Notes: a model not told the origin generated them from the sequence alone. Numbered from the stretch's first letter, positions 30,043-38,377 are shown. The stretch: DNA of 46,580 bases from Methanolinea sp. (GCA_025453675.1 JALOPW010000010.1:1-46580), one strand, 5' to 3'. Made by a program: numbers and translations.

Positions 30043-31923
30043 CTATACTGGCCTTAATTTAATGGTATCGCCCTGGTTATAACGCTTGATCAGTTCCTGG
30101 GCGATGGTGGAATTCTTGGCGAGATGGATCTCCCCGGTATCGTTCACCGTCGCGGTGAAGAGGTACTCCTTTCCTGAGAACACATCCACAATCTTTCCGC
30201 TCTGTTCAGGGCAGATAATGGCCAGTTGCTTCTTGTCTAACCGGATCTTCACCCCTCCGCCAAGCTGCAGTTCCTCTTCCTGTACAGGGGCGGCGGGAAC
30301 CTTCTCGAGTTCTGTCCTGGGCCGGATGTCGATGCCGATACCCACCTTGTTCACGATGGCAGCGATGTTCTTACCTCCCTTGCCGATGGCAGCAGGGACG
30401 TCCTTGTCCTCGATATACACGACAGCTTTTGAGTCAGAGAGCATGTGCACATCAACATAGCCATCAGTATAACGGCCGATCTCCCTCTGGATCTCCTTCT
30501 CCAGGATCTTCCACTGTGCGTTCTCCTCCTCTCGTTGGACAGACGGGGATTTGAGTGGGGCAGGTGCTGCCACCGTGCTCATCACCGGCATGACAATGGT
30601 CTCCCCGTCATACTTGAAGATCTCAAATAGCAGGTCACCGCTCTCGTAATCGGAGACTGTGGTCACCGGTCGCAGGTTGATCTCTGATGACATCCCCTCT
30701 GGCACCTTGATGGTGAAGCCAACATCGTAGATATTGGTGATCTCACCCTTATCCACGAATATGATGGTGTTGATGATCTGGGGGAGCACTCCGAAATCGA
30801 CCCTGTCGGAGAAGCGTTGCAGGGCATCATGGGCACCGATCGCATGGATGACCCCAACCATCCCTATTCCGGCCAACCGCATATCAGCAAAGACGCGGAA
30901 GTCCTCGTTCTTCCGCAACTCGTCGAATATCACGAAGTCGGGACGAACGAGCATGAGCACATCTGCCGTATTCTCCATGCTCCCTTCAAGGGTGGTGTAC
31001 TGGGTGATGTGGTCAGGGACCTGCAGCTCGCGGGGGGCCTCCATGGTCTTGACCACGTACCCATGGTCTGCGAGATAGGTGGCAATGCTCTGGGCGAGCG
31101 TGGTCTTTCCACCCCCCGGGGATCCGGCAATCAGGAGGCCGCGTTTGTCCCCCACGATCCGGGTCTTGATGATGCTGGCCTTGTTGAACTGTTCCAGGCT
31201 CACGTCGGCAATAGGCCTGACTGCTGTGATCTCCATGCCGTCAGAGAACGGTCTTCGGGTGATAGCTATCCGCATGGACCCGATCTGGACCACCGTCACA
31301 CCGCGTTTTTCAAGCTCGATAAATCCGTCTGGGTCGCGTTTCGCTCTCTCCAGGATCTCCTGGGCGAGACTGCGCAGTTCGTAGTCGGTGATATACTGGT
31401 CTCTGATCTTGACCAGCCGCATCTCCTTCACTGTGCCCTTCTTGGCCATCGGTGAAACCCGATCCTTGAGGTATACTGCGATGGTATGTTCATCAAAGAA
31501 CTGGTCGATGCCAAGTGGGGTGAACCCCTCGACCTGTGGCCGGAGATAGATCACATCAAGGCCCTTGGCCTTGGCAACCTCGGCCTGCACCACATCGCTC
31601 GTGATGAACTTGGCGCTGTTCTCAATGGCAGCGTTCCGAATCAGCGCATCTATCTCTCCCCCGCTGGCCAGTTTCACCTGTTCAAGGGTGGGACGTACCC
31701 CCACGAATTTGAGTTCAATGGTGCCCTCTTCCGAAAGCCGGCATAGCGCCTGGAGCTCGGTAAGCCCGGAGAAACCAATCTCCCTTCCCTGATTTGCCTG
31801 GGCCTCGAGTTCGGCGACAACGGCTTCCGGTATAATTATTGATGCACCCTTATATTCTCCGGTTTGTATCATGGAGGTGATGCGACCGTCTATTACTACA
31901 CTGGTATCCGGTACTAATTTCAA
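30043..31923 (-). CDS. PIN-domain/KH-domain ATPase (PINA family)
   Basis: A 626-residue archaeal ATPase with three parts: an N-terminal PIN-type nuclease fold (KLVPDTSVVIDGRITSMIQT at the start, with later acidic ASGGEIDALIRNA and FITSDVVQAEVAKAKGLDVI), a central hexameric ATPase related to secretion ATPases with Walker A in AGSPGGGKTTLAQSIATYL near residue 265 and Walker B-type RPDFVIFDELRKNEDFRVF, and a C-terminal KH domain (IGKGGKNIAAIVNKVGIGID near 510). In Sulfolobus, PINA acts on Holliday junctions; the role in methanogens is untested. It lies 24 bases from hisI upstream and 40 bases before leuS, on the same strand. Confidence 0.9.
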   Translation of the reverse strand: MKLVPDTSVVIDGRITSMIQTGEYKGASIIIPEAVVAELEAQANQGREIGFSGLTELQALCRLSEEGTIELKFVGVRPTLEQVKLASGGEIDALIRNAAIENSAKFITSDVVQAEVAKAKGLDVIYLRPQVEGFTPLGIDQFFDEHTIAVYLKDRVSPMAKKGTVKEMRLVKIRDQYITDYELRSLAQEILERAKRDPDGFIELEKRGVTVVQIGSMRIAITRRPFSDGMEITAVRPIADVSLEQFNKASIIKTRIVGDKRGLLIAGSPGGGKTTLAQSIATYLADHGYVVKTMEAPRELQVPDHITQYTTLEGSMENTADVLMLVRPDFVIFDELRKNEDFRVFADMRLAGIGMVGVIHAIGAHDALQRFSDRVDFGVLPQIINTIIFVDKGEITNIYDVGFTIKVPEGMSSEINLRPVTTVSDYESGDLLFEIFKYDGETIVMPVMSTVAAPAPLKSPSVQREEENAQWKILEKEIQREIGRYTDGYVDVHMLSDSKAVVYIEDKDVPAAIGKGGKNIAAIVNKVGIGIDIRPRTELEKVPAAPVQEEELQLGGGVKIRLDKKQLAIICPEQSGKIVDVFSGKEYLFTATVNDTGEIHLAKNSTIAQELIKRYNQGDTIKLRPV

Positions 31924-31947
31924 AAAATATCACCATCTATAGTCTTG

Positions 31948-32316
31948 TCATTGATCTTTATTAGCATATACCCTGTCTGGATCAAAGACTTTTTCGGCCA
32001 CGATTTCTCCGTCAATGGTGCGGAAAAAACAAGACTGATATCCCATGTGACACGCAGCGCCCGACTGCTCCACTTCATAGAGGAGGCAGTCCGCATCGCA
32101 GTCTACCAGGACCCGGATTACCCGCTGAAGGTGACCGCTCTCTTCCCCTTTCTTCCATATTTTCTTCCTGCTCCTGGAGAAATAATGTGCAAACCCCGTG
32201 CTTTTTGTGAGTTCGACCGCTTCTGCATTGGCATACGCGACCATCAATACTGACCTGGTGCGGGCATCCTGCACCACCACCGGGATGAGTCCATTTGTAT
32301 ACGTGAGTGAGAGCAT
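31948..32316 (-). CDS. hisI: Phosphoribosyl-AMP cyclohydrolase
   Basis: Histidine biosynthesis enzyme of 122 residues that opens the purine ring of phosphoribosyl-AMP. Motifs include [20 protein letters not shown] near residue 10, [20 protein letters not shown] near 44, [19 protein letters not shown] (metal-binding Asp and Cys residues) and [14 protein letters not shown] with the remaining zinc cysteine. No HisE pyrophosphohydrolase domain is fused, which is usual in archaea. The ATG at 32316 was chosen: its ribosome site AGGTG lies within the end of the preceding gene, and the start follows that gene's TAG by one base. Confidence 0.93.
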   Translation of the reverse strand: MLSLTYTNGLIPVVVQDARTRSVLMVAYANAEAVELTKSTGFAHYFSRSRKKIWKKGEESGHLQRVIRVLVDCDADCLLYEVEQSGAACHMGYQSCFFRTIDGEIVAEKVFDPDRVYANKDQ

Positions 32317-32317
32317 A

Positions 32318-33148
32318 CTAAACACCTGCCAGATATTTCATCAGGAAGAAAAGGATATCCCCGAAGAAGAGGGCTGAAATAAGGCCTGCGGTGAGAGGGA
32401 CTATGAAGGGTATCCCGTAGGAGATCCACACATTTCCAGCCTTTTGGAAGAGGTCCATCTCCCGTGTGTACCTTTCGGGATGCAGCCTGAGGTCTTTGGT
32501 ATAGATCCTCCTGTTCCCGGAATACATCCTCCGTATCGCCTCCCATGGACGAATAAAGCGCCTTTTCACAGATCCGTCCTTACTCTCCTCGATCTCCTCC
32601 ATGATAAATCCAAATGCCCTGGGCAGTTCTTCTGCAGGGAGAGAAAATCCAAGGAACATATAGGGAAATGGTGCCCTGCGACCCCGCCGAAGATTCTCAA
32701 GACCCAGTACCACCGGGGTAAAAAGGTTCAGTATGAGGGCATTTACCAGCACCGTGAATGGGAAGAATCCTGTGGGGGCGTATCCTGTGAGAGGTTCCAG
32801 GGGGAATGCCGGTATGCTCACCGAGAGAAAAATCAATGCCCAGGCATCCGCTCCCCCAAAAAGATTGAGCCATGCGAACAGGTAGAATACCACCGAGAAA
32901 ATGCCGGTCATAACAAGAAAATAAGCGGGGACTGTCCATCCACTCTCCACAAGGGTAGCGAAATAGAACCACGCAGCCATGGGGAGAGTGACGGCAAGCA
33001 TGGGGAACCAGGTGGGAAATGGAACCCGTCTTTCCTGCAAATCCCTGTAAGAGGCATAAAAAAAGGTACATATGACTGCTGCTGCACCTATGGCCAGAGA
33101 GATTATCATGGATACAGGTACATCTGAGACGTGCAGGTTCTTATGCAT
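32318..33148 (-). CDS. Type IV prepilin peptidase (A24 family, archaeal)
   Basis: A 276-residue membrane aspartic protease that cuts class III signal peptides of archaeal pilins or archaellins. About six membrane segments are visible. The two expected catalytic aspartates are Asp36 ([11 protein letters not shown]) and Asp101 in GGADAWAL, the GxGD-type motif of the family. A long cytosolic stretch ([20 protein letters not shown]) and a terminal membrane pair agree with the archaeal C-terminal extension of this family. The ATG at 33148 is taken as the start; an internal ATG (residue 14, [20 protein letters not shown]) is also plausible. It leads the run into hisI, and it lies 300 bases from the pilus-like locus on the other strand, which has no pilin of its own. 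Confidence 0.88.
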   Translation of the reverse strand: MHKNLHVSDVPVSMIISLAIGAAAVICTFFYASYRDLQERRVPFPTWFPMLAVTLPMAAWFYFATLVESGWTVPAYFLVMTGIFSVVFYLFAWLNLFGGADAWALIFLSVSIPAFPLEPLTGYAPTGFFPFTVLVNALILNLFTPVVLGLENLRRGRRAPFPYMFLGFSLPAEELPRAFGFIMEEIEESKDGSVKRRFIRPWEAIRRMYSGNRRIYTKDLRLHPERYTREMDLFQKAGNVWISYGIPFIVPLTAGLISALFFGDILFFLMKYLAGV

Positions 33149-33243
33149 GGCTCCTTTGCATCATATTGAGGAATGGGCCCCCCAAGGGGATGACCAGGAA
33201 GATTACCCTTGTTGCCGGCTATGCATACGAAAAAACGATATAG

Positions 33244-33296
33244 TTCGCTTCGAGACAGAAGCATACAATATGAAAATGCCAAAAGCATTTTCATAT
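33244..33296 (-). repeat. Intergenic hairpin repeat, GTCTC-tail type, diverged copy
   Basis: A perfect 12-pair stem, ATATGAAAATGC (33268-33279) and GCATTTTCATAT (33285-33296), with a five-base loop. Read on the minus strand the tail is TTGTATGCTTCTGTCTCGAA, aligning with the copies at 24889 and 43997. It lies in the 301-base divergent gap 33149-33449 together with a second repeat at 33339. I see no gene in that gap. Confidence 0.75.
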
Positions 33297-33338
33297 CCAC
33301 TGTGGTTGAACCCGATAATCGGGTGACTGGGAGAGTGA

Positions 33339-33411
33339 ATGAAAATTGCGAATGCGGTTTTCATCAGGTGGGCATGTGACCCGACAGTCTCATGTGCGTT
33401 TCATAGGAAAG
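33339..33411 (+). repeat. Intergenic hairpin repeat, long-tail type, copy 2
   Basis: A seven-pair stem ATGAAAA (33339-33345) and TTTTCAT (33358-33364), followed by GGGCATGTGACCCGACAG and TCTCATGTGCGTTTCATAGG. The block 33354-33411 is nearly identical to 11318-11377. It ends 38 bases before the start of the next gene, so it probably lies in that gene's promoter or leader. Confidence 0.75.
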
Positions 33412-33439
33412 AGGTATAAAGAGATGAAACGGAGTGGAG

Positions 33440-33457
33440 CTGGTCTTCCATGACCAG
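33440..33457 (+). promoter_or_regulatory. Inverted repeat around a start codon
   Basis: CTGGTC-TTCCAT-GACCAG: a perfect six-pair stem whose loop and right arm contain the ATG at 33450. In the mRNA it would cover the start codon, with the GGAGTGGAG ribosome site just upstream, a possible translation control. It could also be chance. Confidence 0.3.
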
Positions 33458-34073
33458 CAGGGAAATTTTGGAATCCCTGATCGCGGCTTCTCCCGGGGAA
33501 GGACCGATGCCGCTCCAGGCCCTGCTGGGAATGGCACAGGAGAAGGGTCTCTCCGGAATAGGGAAAGCCATTGAAAAAGACCAGAATTGGTACATCCTCT
33601 TCTCACGAGGTGAACCTGACGGTGCGGTTCTCCATGACGACAAGGGGACGCTTTTTGGAAATAAAGCCATTTACCTCCTCAAGGGGACAGAACAGTTCCA
33701 TTTCCACGCGGCGAATCACCAGTTCGTCGAGCGCATAATTCTGGGGTGCCGTGTCTTTGACAAGAACATCCTCAATCGCGGGCTTTCGGGGGACATCCCG
33801 GAGATGGCAGGGAGGGTGGAGACCAGGGCAGGAGTGTTTTCTATGAGACTAGTGAAGGATGGCAGCCCCGTACCGGGACAGCGGGTCTCTCTTCGGAAAA
33901 GCGGGCAGGTGATTGCAAATGATTTCACCAGTGCCGAGGGAAAAATCAGCTTCCGTCTCCTCTTCGGCAACTATGAGTGCGTGGTGCATTCCCGTGACAT
34001 GTCCACCAGGGTATATGAGTTTGAGTTCCATGCTGGTCTTCTCAACCAGTTAGTCACCCTCGATATCACCTGA
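33450..34073 (+). CDS. Unknown two-domain protein, first gene of the regulatory/pilus region
   Basis: A 207-residue soluble protein. Residues 1-100 include NWYILFSRGEPDGAVLHDDK and LFGNKAIYLLKGTEQFHFH, a beta-rich segment loosely similar to the DUF2226/DUF4388-like modules encoded at 37572 and 38774. Residues 125-207 (VFSMRLVKDGSPVPGQRVSL followed by GQVIANDFTSAEGKISFRLL and YECVVHS) look like a beta-sandwich domain of the carboxypeptidase-regulatory or immunoglobulin-like type. There is no signal peptide. The ATG lies inside the loop of an inverted repeat (33440-33457), with GGAGTGGAG as ribosome site upstream. The function is unknown; the position suggests a role with the sensor and pilus genes that follow. 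Confidence 0.7.
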   Translation: MTSREILESLIAASPGEGPMPLQALLGMAQEKGLSGIGKAIEKDQNWYILFSRGEPDGAVLHDDKGTLFGNKAIYLLKGTEQFHFHAANHQFVERIILGCRVFDKNILNRGLSGDIPEMAGRVETRAGVFSMRLVKDGSPVPGQRVSLRKSGQVIANDFTSAEGKISFRLLFGNYECVVHSRDMSTRVYEFEFHAGLLNQLVTLDIT

Positions 34074-34178
34074 TTCCGATCGCGGTCAGACATTCCAAAA
34101 AGTGGGGGTCTCCCCGATGAGCATGCTACATTTTTAAGTGAGTTCACAGCAGATACCTCCATTGAGGAGTAGGATCCG

Positions 34179-35732
34179 ATGGACAAACAGGATTTTGAGG
34201 CTATTCTCAAAGGGAGTAAGGATATAACAGCCTATATGCAGATGAACCCACTCGAGGGGGTCACCACCTGCTTCGGGGTAAAAACCGCGAGTAATCCAGA
34301 CTACCTGGTCAAAGCCATCTACGAGATGCACGAGAAGAACCTGGATCGGAAACTTGCCGTGAAAGCGGTGCGAAAACTATTCCGCTCTGTGGGGCAGGGC
34401 TCTGTCGGGCTCAATCATCTCCTGAAGAAACTTGGGGTGAACCTGAAACCGGAAGAGTTCCTGATGCTTGTCTTCAAACTTCAGCACCAGCAGGGGTGGG
34501 GCTCTCCATTCGAGCTCGTTGAAGCGAGTGAGAAGAGGATCGTGCTCCGGTGCAAGCAGACGTTTGAATCCGAGGTTCTCAAGGACTGGAAGATGCCGGT
34601 CTGTGGTATTCACCAGGGATGGATCGAAGGTATCCTCATGGCCATCACAGGGAAAAATTGGTTCTGCCTGGAGAAATCCTGCCATGCGAAGGGTGACGAA
34701 TACTGCACGTTCCAGGCAGATCAGGTTCCCGCGAGCTGGAAATTCAAGGCCGAAGCGGTGGTCAAGGGCGATTCGGCCATCACCGAATTCATTGAACACA
34801 AGCCTCTGGAAGGCAAGATCTCCCTTATGGATGAACCGGTTGTCATGATGCCCCGGTTCATCTTCACGTCCATGACCAATTCGTTGAAGAAGACCATGGG
34901 AGAGGCGCCGGCAAGCGGTGTCAACTACCGTGCCTACATGGACATGGGAAGGGAGAACGTGGAGCACTACAAGAAGATGAGTATTTATTTTGACCTCTCC
35001 AGGACCAAACTTGACGGGGATCTCAAACTGTTGCATGACCGTTTCGCAGCATATGGGACTCCTTCAATAACCGGAGGCAAGATTGCGTATGGCAGCCATG
35101 TTGTCAACGATAACTTCGAGGTTGTTGATTCCATTGAAAAGGAAAGGGGCAGCAAGGCCACTGTCTTCCAGAAAATCGCTGATAAGGCAATCCGTGTATC
35201 TACCAACGTTGTTGGCGCTGACGGCAAGCGGGCTGTCGGGACCGAGATTTCAAGTGTTGTCTACGATACCGTGATCAAAAAAGGGCAGACCTATTACGGC
35301 ACTGCGGATGTGGTTGGTAAAAAGATGGTAGTGGCGTATGAGCCAATCAAGAATTCCGCAGGAGAGATCATCGGTATCCTGTTTGTCGGAACTCCGGAAG
35401 ACACGATAAAGGAAGAGAGCCAGAAAAAGATCAATCCAAAGACACTCTCCGACATGGCATTTGCCTTCTACTCCCAGATGGGCTGGTTCAACTTCGTCAA
35501 GGAGGAATGGGACGAGAAGACCAAGACGAAGACAATCACCCTCTCCCACACGGTCGAGTCCGAATCGTTCGGCAATACGGGAAAACCGGTCTGCTTCTGT
35601 ACGGCAGGTCTCCTTGCAGGAATCATTGAAGGCTCTTTTGGGATCAAGGTCCAGTGCAGGGAGATTACGTGCAAGTCAAAGGGAGACGAACATTGCGTCT
35701 TCCTGATCAAGAACAGGGTTGGAGAATCCTGA
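34179..35732 (+). CDS. Sensor protein: V4R domain plus second V4R domain split by a Cache domain
   Basis: A 517-residue soluble protein with no membrane segment. Residues 20-180 form a V4R (4-vinyl reductase-like) domain ending in the Cys pair CHAKGDEYCTF (Cys168, Cys176). Residues 205-275 (HKPLEGKISLMDEPVVMMPR, MGRENVEHYKKMS) look like the first half of another V4R domain, and 417-512 look like its second half, ending CKSKGDEHCVF (Cys498, Cys506). Between the halves, residues 290-410 match a single Cache sensor domain (GSKATVFQKIADKAIRVSTN, GKRAVGTEISSVVYDTVIKK, GEIIGILFVG). The two V4R units align well with each other around PLEG, the GW motif and the KGDE-Cys end, supporting an insertion. 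V4R domains bind small ligands; Cache domains are normally extracellular, yet no membrane anchor is visible. No output domain is recognisable, so it probably signals by protein contact. Confidence 0.8.
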   Translation: MDKQDFEAILKGSKDITAYMQMNPLEGVTTCFGVKTASNPDYLVKAIYEMHEKNLDRKLAVKAVRKLFRSVGQGSVGLNHLLKKLGVNLKPEEFLMLVFKLQHQQGWGSPFELVEASEKRIVLRCKQTFESEVLKDWKMPVCGIHQGWIEGILMAITGKNWFCLEKSCHAKGDEYCTFQADQVPASWKFKAEAVVKGDSAITEFIEHKPLEGKISLMDEPVVMMPRFIFTSMTNSLKKTMGEAPASGVNYRAYMDMGRENVEHYKKMSIYFDLSRTKLDGDLKLLHDRFAAYGTPSITGGKIAYGSHVVNDNFEVVDSIEKERGSKATVFQKIADKAIRVSTNVVGADGKRAVGTEISSVVYDTVIKKGQTYYGTADVVGKKMVVAYEPIKNSAGEIIGILFVGTPEDTIKEESQKKINPKTLSDMAFAFYSQMGWFNFVKEEWDEKTKTKTITLSHTVESESFGNTGKPVCFCTAGLLAGIIEGSFGIKVQCREITCKSKGDEHCVFLIKNRVGES

Positions 35733-35932
35733 AAACCCAGGAGAAAAATACGTGGAAACCCCGGAGCAAGAGCCTGGCAGGGAACAATCTCACACGCTTT
35801 CCTGCTCTTCCCTCTCTTACAGTGGTGATGGGTAATAGAGGGAATACACCGTTGTTGGGGCTGATCGCCTCTCCACATCGCATACCAGACGGGGGATGCA
35901 GAACCCGGCATGCAATAGCGAAGGGTAGTCAC

Positions 35933-36130
35933 CTAAATTTTTAAATTTCCAATCTCCTCAACATTCTGCATCAGGGTATCAAATTCCGAATCCGTGAACA
36001 TAATTTGCGACTCCAGCAATTCGAAGTCGCGAATCAACTGTTTAATCCGGATGTACATGAAAAAAACCAGGATGATGAGGATGAGGATGACTATCCCGCA
36101 AAAAATAAGCAGCATCTGCTCGAGGGTCAT
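35933..36130 (-). CDS. Small membrane protein coupled to the MinD-like ATPase
   Basis: A 65-residue protein with one strong N-terminal membrane segment (LLIFCGIVILILIILVFFMY, residues 7-26), then a basic patch RIKQLIR and a short acidic helix (ELLESQIMFTDSEFDTLMQN). Topology by the positive-inside rule puts the C-terminal helix in the cytosol. Its ATG overlaps the stop of the MinD-like gene by four bases (ATGA), so the two are translationally coupled. A membrane anchor or partner for the ATPase is the natural inference. It has no prepilin cleavage motif, so it is not a pilin. The 200-base gap to the sensor gene (35733-35932) shows nothing recognisable. Confidence 0.75.
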   Translation of the reverse strand: MTLEQMLLIFCGIVILILIILVFFMYIRIKQLIRDFELLESQIMFTDSEFDTLMQNVEEIGNLKI

Positions 36131-36912
36131 TTCCGGCCTCTGAAGAGGACTTTTGCAAACCTGTTGATGAAACGTTCCTGAGTCTCTATTCCCCGTGATT
36201 CTACGGGTATTCCTGCAAGTTCGGCTGCCATGTTCTTGATGGCAACGGATGCAGGAGACAGTGGGTACTTGATCACCACGGGGGATTTGAATGAGGCTGC
36301 TTTCCGGATATTGGGGTCCTCAGGGATGGTCCCGATGACCCGCACCCCCAGTACCTTCTCCATCTTCTGATTCACCGCATCGGTCTTCTCTATGCCGGCC
36401 CTGTTGATGATAACCCCGAGAACGTGTCCCCCGACCACCTCGGTGAGTATCTTGGTTTTCAGTGCATCAACGATAGAGGAGAGCTCAGGGTTGACCACCA
36501 GGATCACATCATCGGCCACCGCCAGTGGAATGACCCCATCGCGGCTTATACCGGCAGGGGCATCAATGAGGAGAAAATCACACACCTCCACCAGTTCTTT
36601 CAGCACATCCTTCAGCCGTTCGGGATTTGCCTGCTGAAAGCCCTGAAGCGATATACCGCTTGGGACAACCTTAACCCCTGCGGGCCCCTCATACACCGCA
36701 TCATGGACGTTTGCCTTTCCGGCGAGCACCTCATGCAGGGTGACAGGCACATCCTCGAGTCCCATGGCCAGGCCCATGTTTGCCATCCCGATATCGGCAT
36801 CCATTATCACCGTATTCTTTCCAAACTGTGCGAGGCTGGTTCCCAGATTCACCGTGACCGTAGTTTTTCCCGTTCCACCTTTCCCTGATGCAAACGTGAA
36901 TACCCGGACCAT
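36127..36912 (-). CDS. minD: MinD/ParA-family ATPase
   Basis: A 261-residue deviant-Walker ATPase. The Walker A motif with signature lysine is SGKGGTGKTTVTVNLGTSLA near residue 10; the switch I Asp is in VIMDADIGMANMGLAMGLED; Walker B is in CDFLLIDAPAGISRDGVIPL near 113. The C-terminus ends in a basic, amphipathic stretch (QERFINRFAKVLFRGRK), which could be a membrane-targeting helix like that of bacterial MinD. Such ATPases position envelope machines (MinD4 in haloarchaea, for example, affects archaella and pili). It is followed by a 65-residue membrane protein. A TATA box at 36945-36954 and GGAGG before the ATG define its promoter and ribosome site. Confidence 0.9.
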   Translation of the reverse strand: MVRVFTFASGKGGTGKTTVTVNLGTSLAQFGKNTVIMDADIGMANMGLAMGLEDVPVTLHEVLAGKANVHDAVYEGPAGVKVVPSGISLQGFQQANPERLKDVLKELVEVCDFLLIDAPAGISRDGVIPLAVADDVILVVNPELSSIVDALKTKILTEVVGGHVLGVIINRAGIEKTDAVNQKMEKVLGVRVIGTIPEDPNIRKAASFKSPVVIKYPLSPASVAIKNMAAELAGIPVESRGIETQERFINRFAKVLFRGRK

Positions 36913-36944
36913 TCAACCCTCCATAGGGGTTATTGTTGCTGTGT

Positions 36945-36954
36945 ATTTATATAA
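36945..36954 (-). promoter_or_regulatory. TATA box of the MinD-like gene
   Basis: On the minus strand TTATATAAAT, centred about 36 bases before the ATG at 36912. The predicted start leaves a leader of about ten bases that includes GGAGG. Confidence 0.6.
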
Positions 36955-36982
36955 GCCTAATGAACCAGTCATAAAAAACCCG

Positions 36983-37564
36983 TCAAATCCACCTCTGTAA
37001 AATGAGAAGGAGGTCTTTTTGCAGGGAGTTTAGTGCAGAATCCTTTATTATTCCTTGACTTCTGACAATCCCGACAAGGGGTGTTGCGCGGAAGTCAAAT
37101 CCGAACACCTGCACACCCTCCTCATTTATTGTCTCCCCTGTCTGGAATGCATAGCTGAACTGGGCGGCATCGCTCACCGCGGAAGGATTTCCATCTGATG
37201 CAATTACCAGGCCGTCTGATGATGAGACGGTCAGGGAATGAAGGCCATACAACCTGCATAAATACTTCATCCCGGTTGGTATATCCGGGGCATCTCTGGA
37301 GACATCAAATTCAATTGCCACAGGTGCCTGGGCAGAGGGAGGAGCAACCCGGGTAATACTTTCAATTTCAGACTCCTGTGCCGAGGGGGTAACGACCGTC
37401 ACAGATCCCGCAGATGATCCGTCAGGGATTCGGGAACCTGTCACCCTCTGGGAGAGCCTGATCACATAGATTGCAGTTACCAGGGATAGGAATAATATCA
37501 CCCCCACCAGAACAAGCAGTACGAGCAACAGAAACGTATCAAAACTCACCATATCCATGGCCAT
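36983..37564 (-). CDS. Membrane-anchored Roadblock/LC7-like protein
   Basis: A 193-residue protein. Residues 7-34 are one long membrane segment (FLLLVLLVLVGVILFLSLVT). Residues 40-95 form a low-complexity Ser/Val/Pro-rich linker. The C-terminal 100 residues (YLCRLYGLHSLTVSSSDGLV, IASDGNPSAVSDAAQFSYAF, LVGIVRSQGIIKDSALNSLQ) have the order of a Roadblock/LC7 domain. Roadblock domains dimerise and regulate small GTPases and motors; here a copy is tethered to the membrane, probably facing the cytosol. The ATG has a GGAG site upstream and lies seven bases after the preceding gene. It follows the DUF2226-like gene and precedes the minD gene, all minus strand. Confidence 0.7.
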   Translation of the reverse strand: MAMDMVSFDTFLLLVLLVLVGVILFLSLVTAIYVIRLSQRVTGSRIPDGSSAGSVTVVTPSAQESEIESITRVAPPSAQAPVAIEFDVSRDAPDIPTGMKYLCRLYGLHSLTVSSSDGLVIASDGNPSAVSDAAQFSYAFQTGETINEEGVQVFGFDFRATPLVGIVRSQGIIKDSALNSLQKDLLLILQRWI

Positions 37565-37571
37565 GCTCCGT

Positions 37572-38255
37572 TTATTCTCCCCTCTTCTCGATTAAGTGCT
37601 CCAGATGGAGTTTCTCGATCATAATTTTATAATTCAAGCGGATTTTCTCACTCATACTCTCAAGATCCATAGCAGCGAGGGCATTTAAGTCTCTGTCCAC
37701 AAGTGAGCACATGTCCCCTTCTCCTGGCATTTCCGGTTCCTTTTGTAGTTCAGACGCATTCACTATTGGTGGAGTCTCGATCTTTTTTCCGGATGGACGC
37801 ATTTCTGATGGGGAAGCAGGTGTGGGCATGGAATGCATATCTTCCATAAACAACCCCTCAGATACCATTTCAGGAGGATTCGGGGGAGTAGGCGTCCCTC
37901 TCTCCTTAATACGGGGAGGCAAAGCAGTTTTTTTCCTGTCTCCAGGTTGACGGGTGACTTTACAGGCTGCATTAAACTCCCTTGTGAGTTTCAGTTGCGT
38001 GTCCGTCAAATCAGAGAGTGAGGCATCTGCAACCTCCTGCTGCAGCAGAAGAATCTTCTCAATAGCGGCATCTCCGCGGGCAGCGCCACAACTAGCGAGG
38101 ACAACATTGCCCCTCTCCAGGACCAGTGTTATGGATTGATCTTTACAAAGAAGGGAGCAGTAGCCTGAAAATACTTCTTCCTGGAGACTTTTTAGTAACA
38201 TATCCACCCTGGTGCCTTTTTTCATGGAACGAAAAGTGCCCCGTGGAAGTTGCAT
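37572..38255 (-). CDS. Protein with DUF2226/DUF4388-like N-terminal module and long linker
   Basis: A 227-residue soluble protein. The N-terminal 90 residues begin MQLPRGTFRSMKKGTRVDML and contain EVFSGYCSLLCKDQSITLVL with ERGNVVLASCGAARGDAAIE; this parallels the gene at 38774 (MRLPEGTYSG, HFSGRVEVLTEEGAGILVVD, EGRIIAAYY). The common start supports the ATG at 38255; the frame extends 39 codons upstream to another ATG, but that stretch lies in the divergent promoter region. After the module come about 80 Pro-rich residues and a C-terminal helix (DLESMSEKIRLNYKIMIEKL). The family name is tentative: the module resembles archaeal DUF2226 or the PatA-type DUF4388 domain, both linked to signalling and surface machinery. 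Confidence 0.65.
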   Translation of the reverse strand: MQLPRGTFRSMKKGTRVDMLLKSLQEEVFSGYCSLLCKDQSITLVLERGNVVLASCGAARGDAAIEKILLLQQEVADASLSDLTDTQLKLTREFNAACKVTRQPGDRKKTALPPRIKERGTPTPPNPPEMVSEGLFMEDMHSMPTPASPSEMRPSGKKIETPPIVNASELQKEPEMPGEGDMCSLVDRDLNALAAMDLESMSEKIRLNYKIMIEKLHLEHLIEKRGE

Positions 38256-38377
38256 CAATAAAGATGAGTGCGCATCCCAACTTAAGGCTATTGGTGGCAG
38301 AATACGGGCAATCATCACAGATTGGCACGTATAGAACAAAATTTTTTCGCATTCAACAGGGATAGCAAACATTTTTA

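Noticed and set aside
35933-36130. The 65-residue membrane protein as the missing pilin
   Set aside because: It lacks a prepilin cleavage motif and its region after the membrane segment is a cytosolic-type charged helix; its coupling is to minD.
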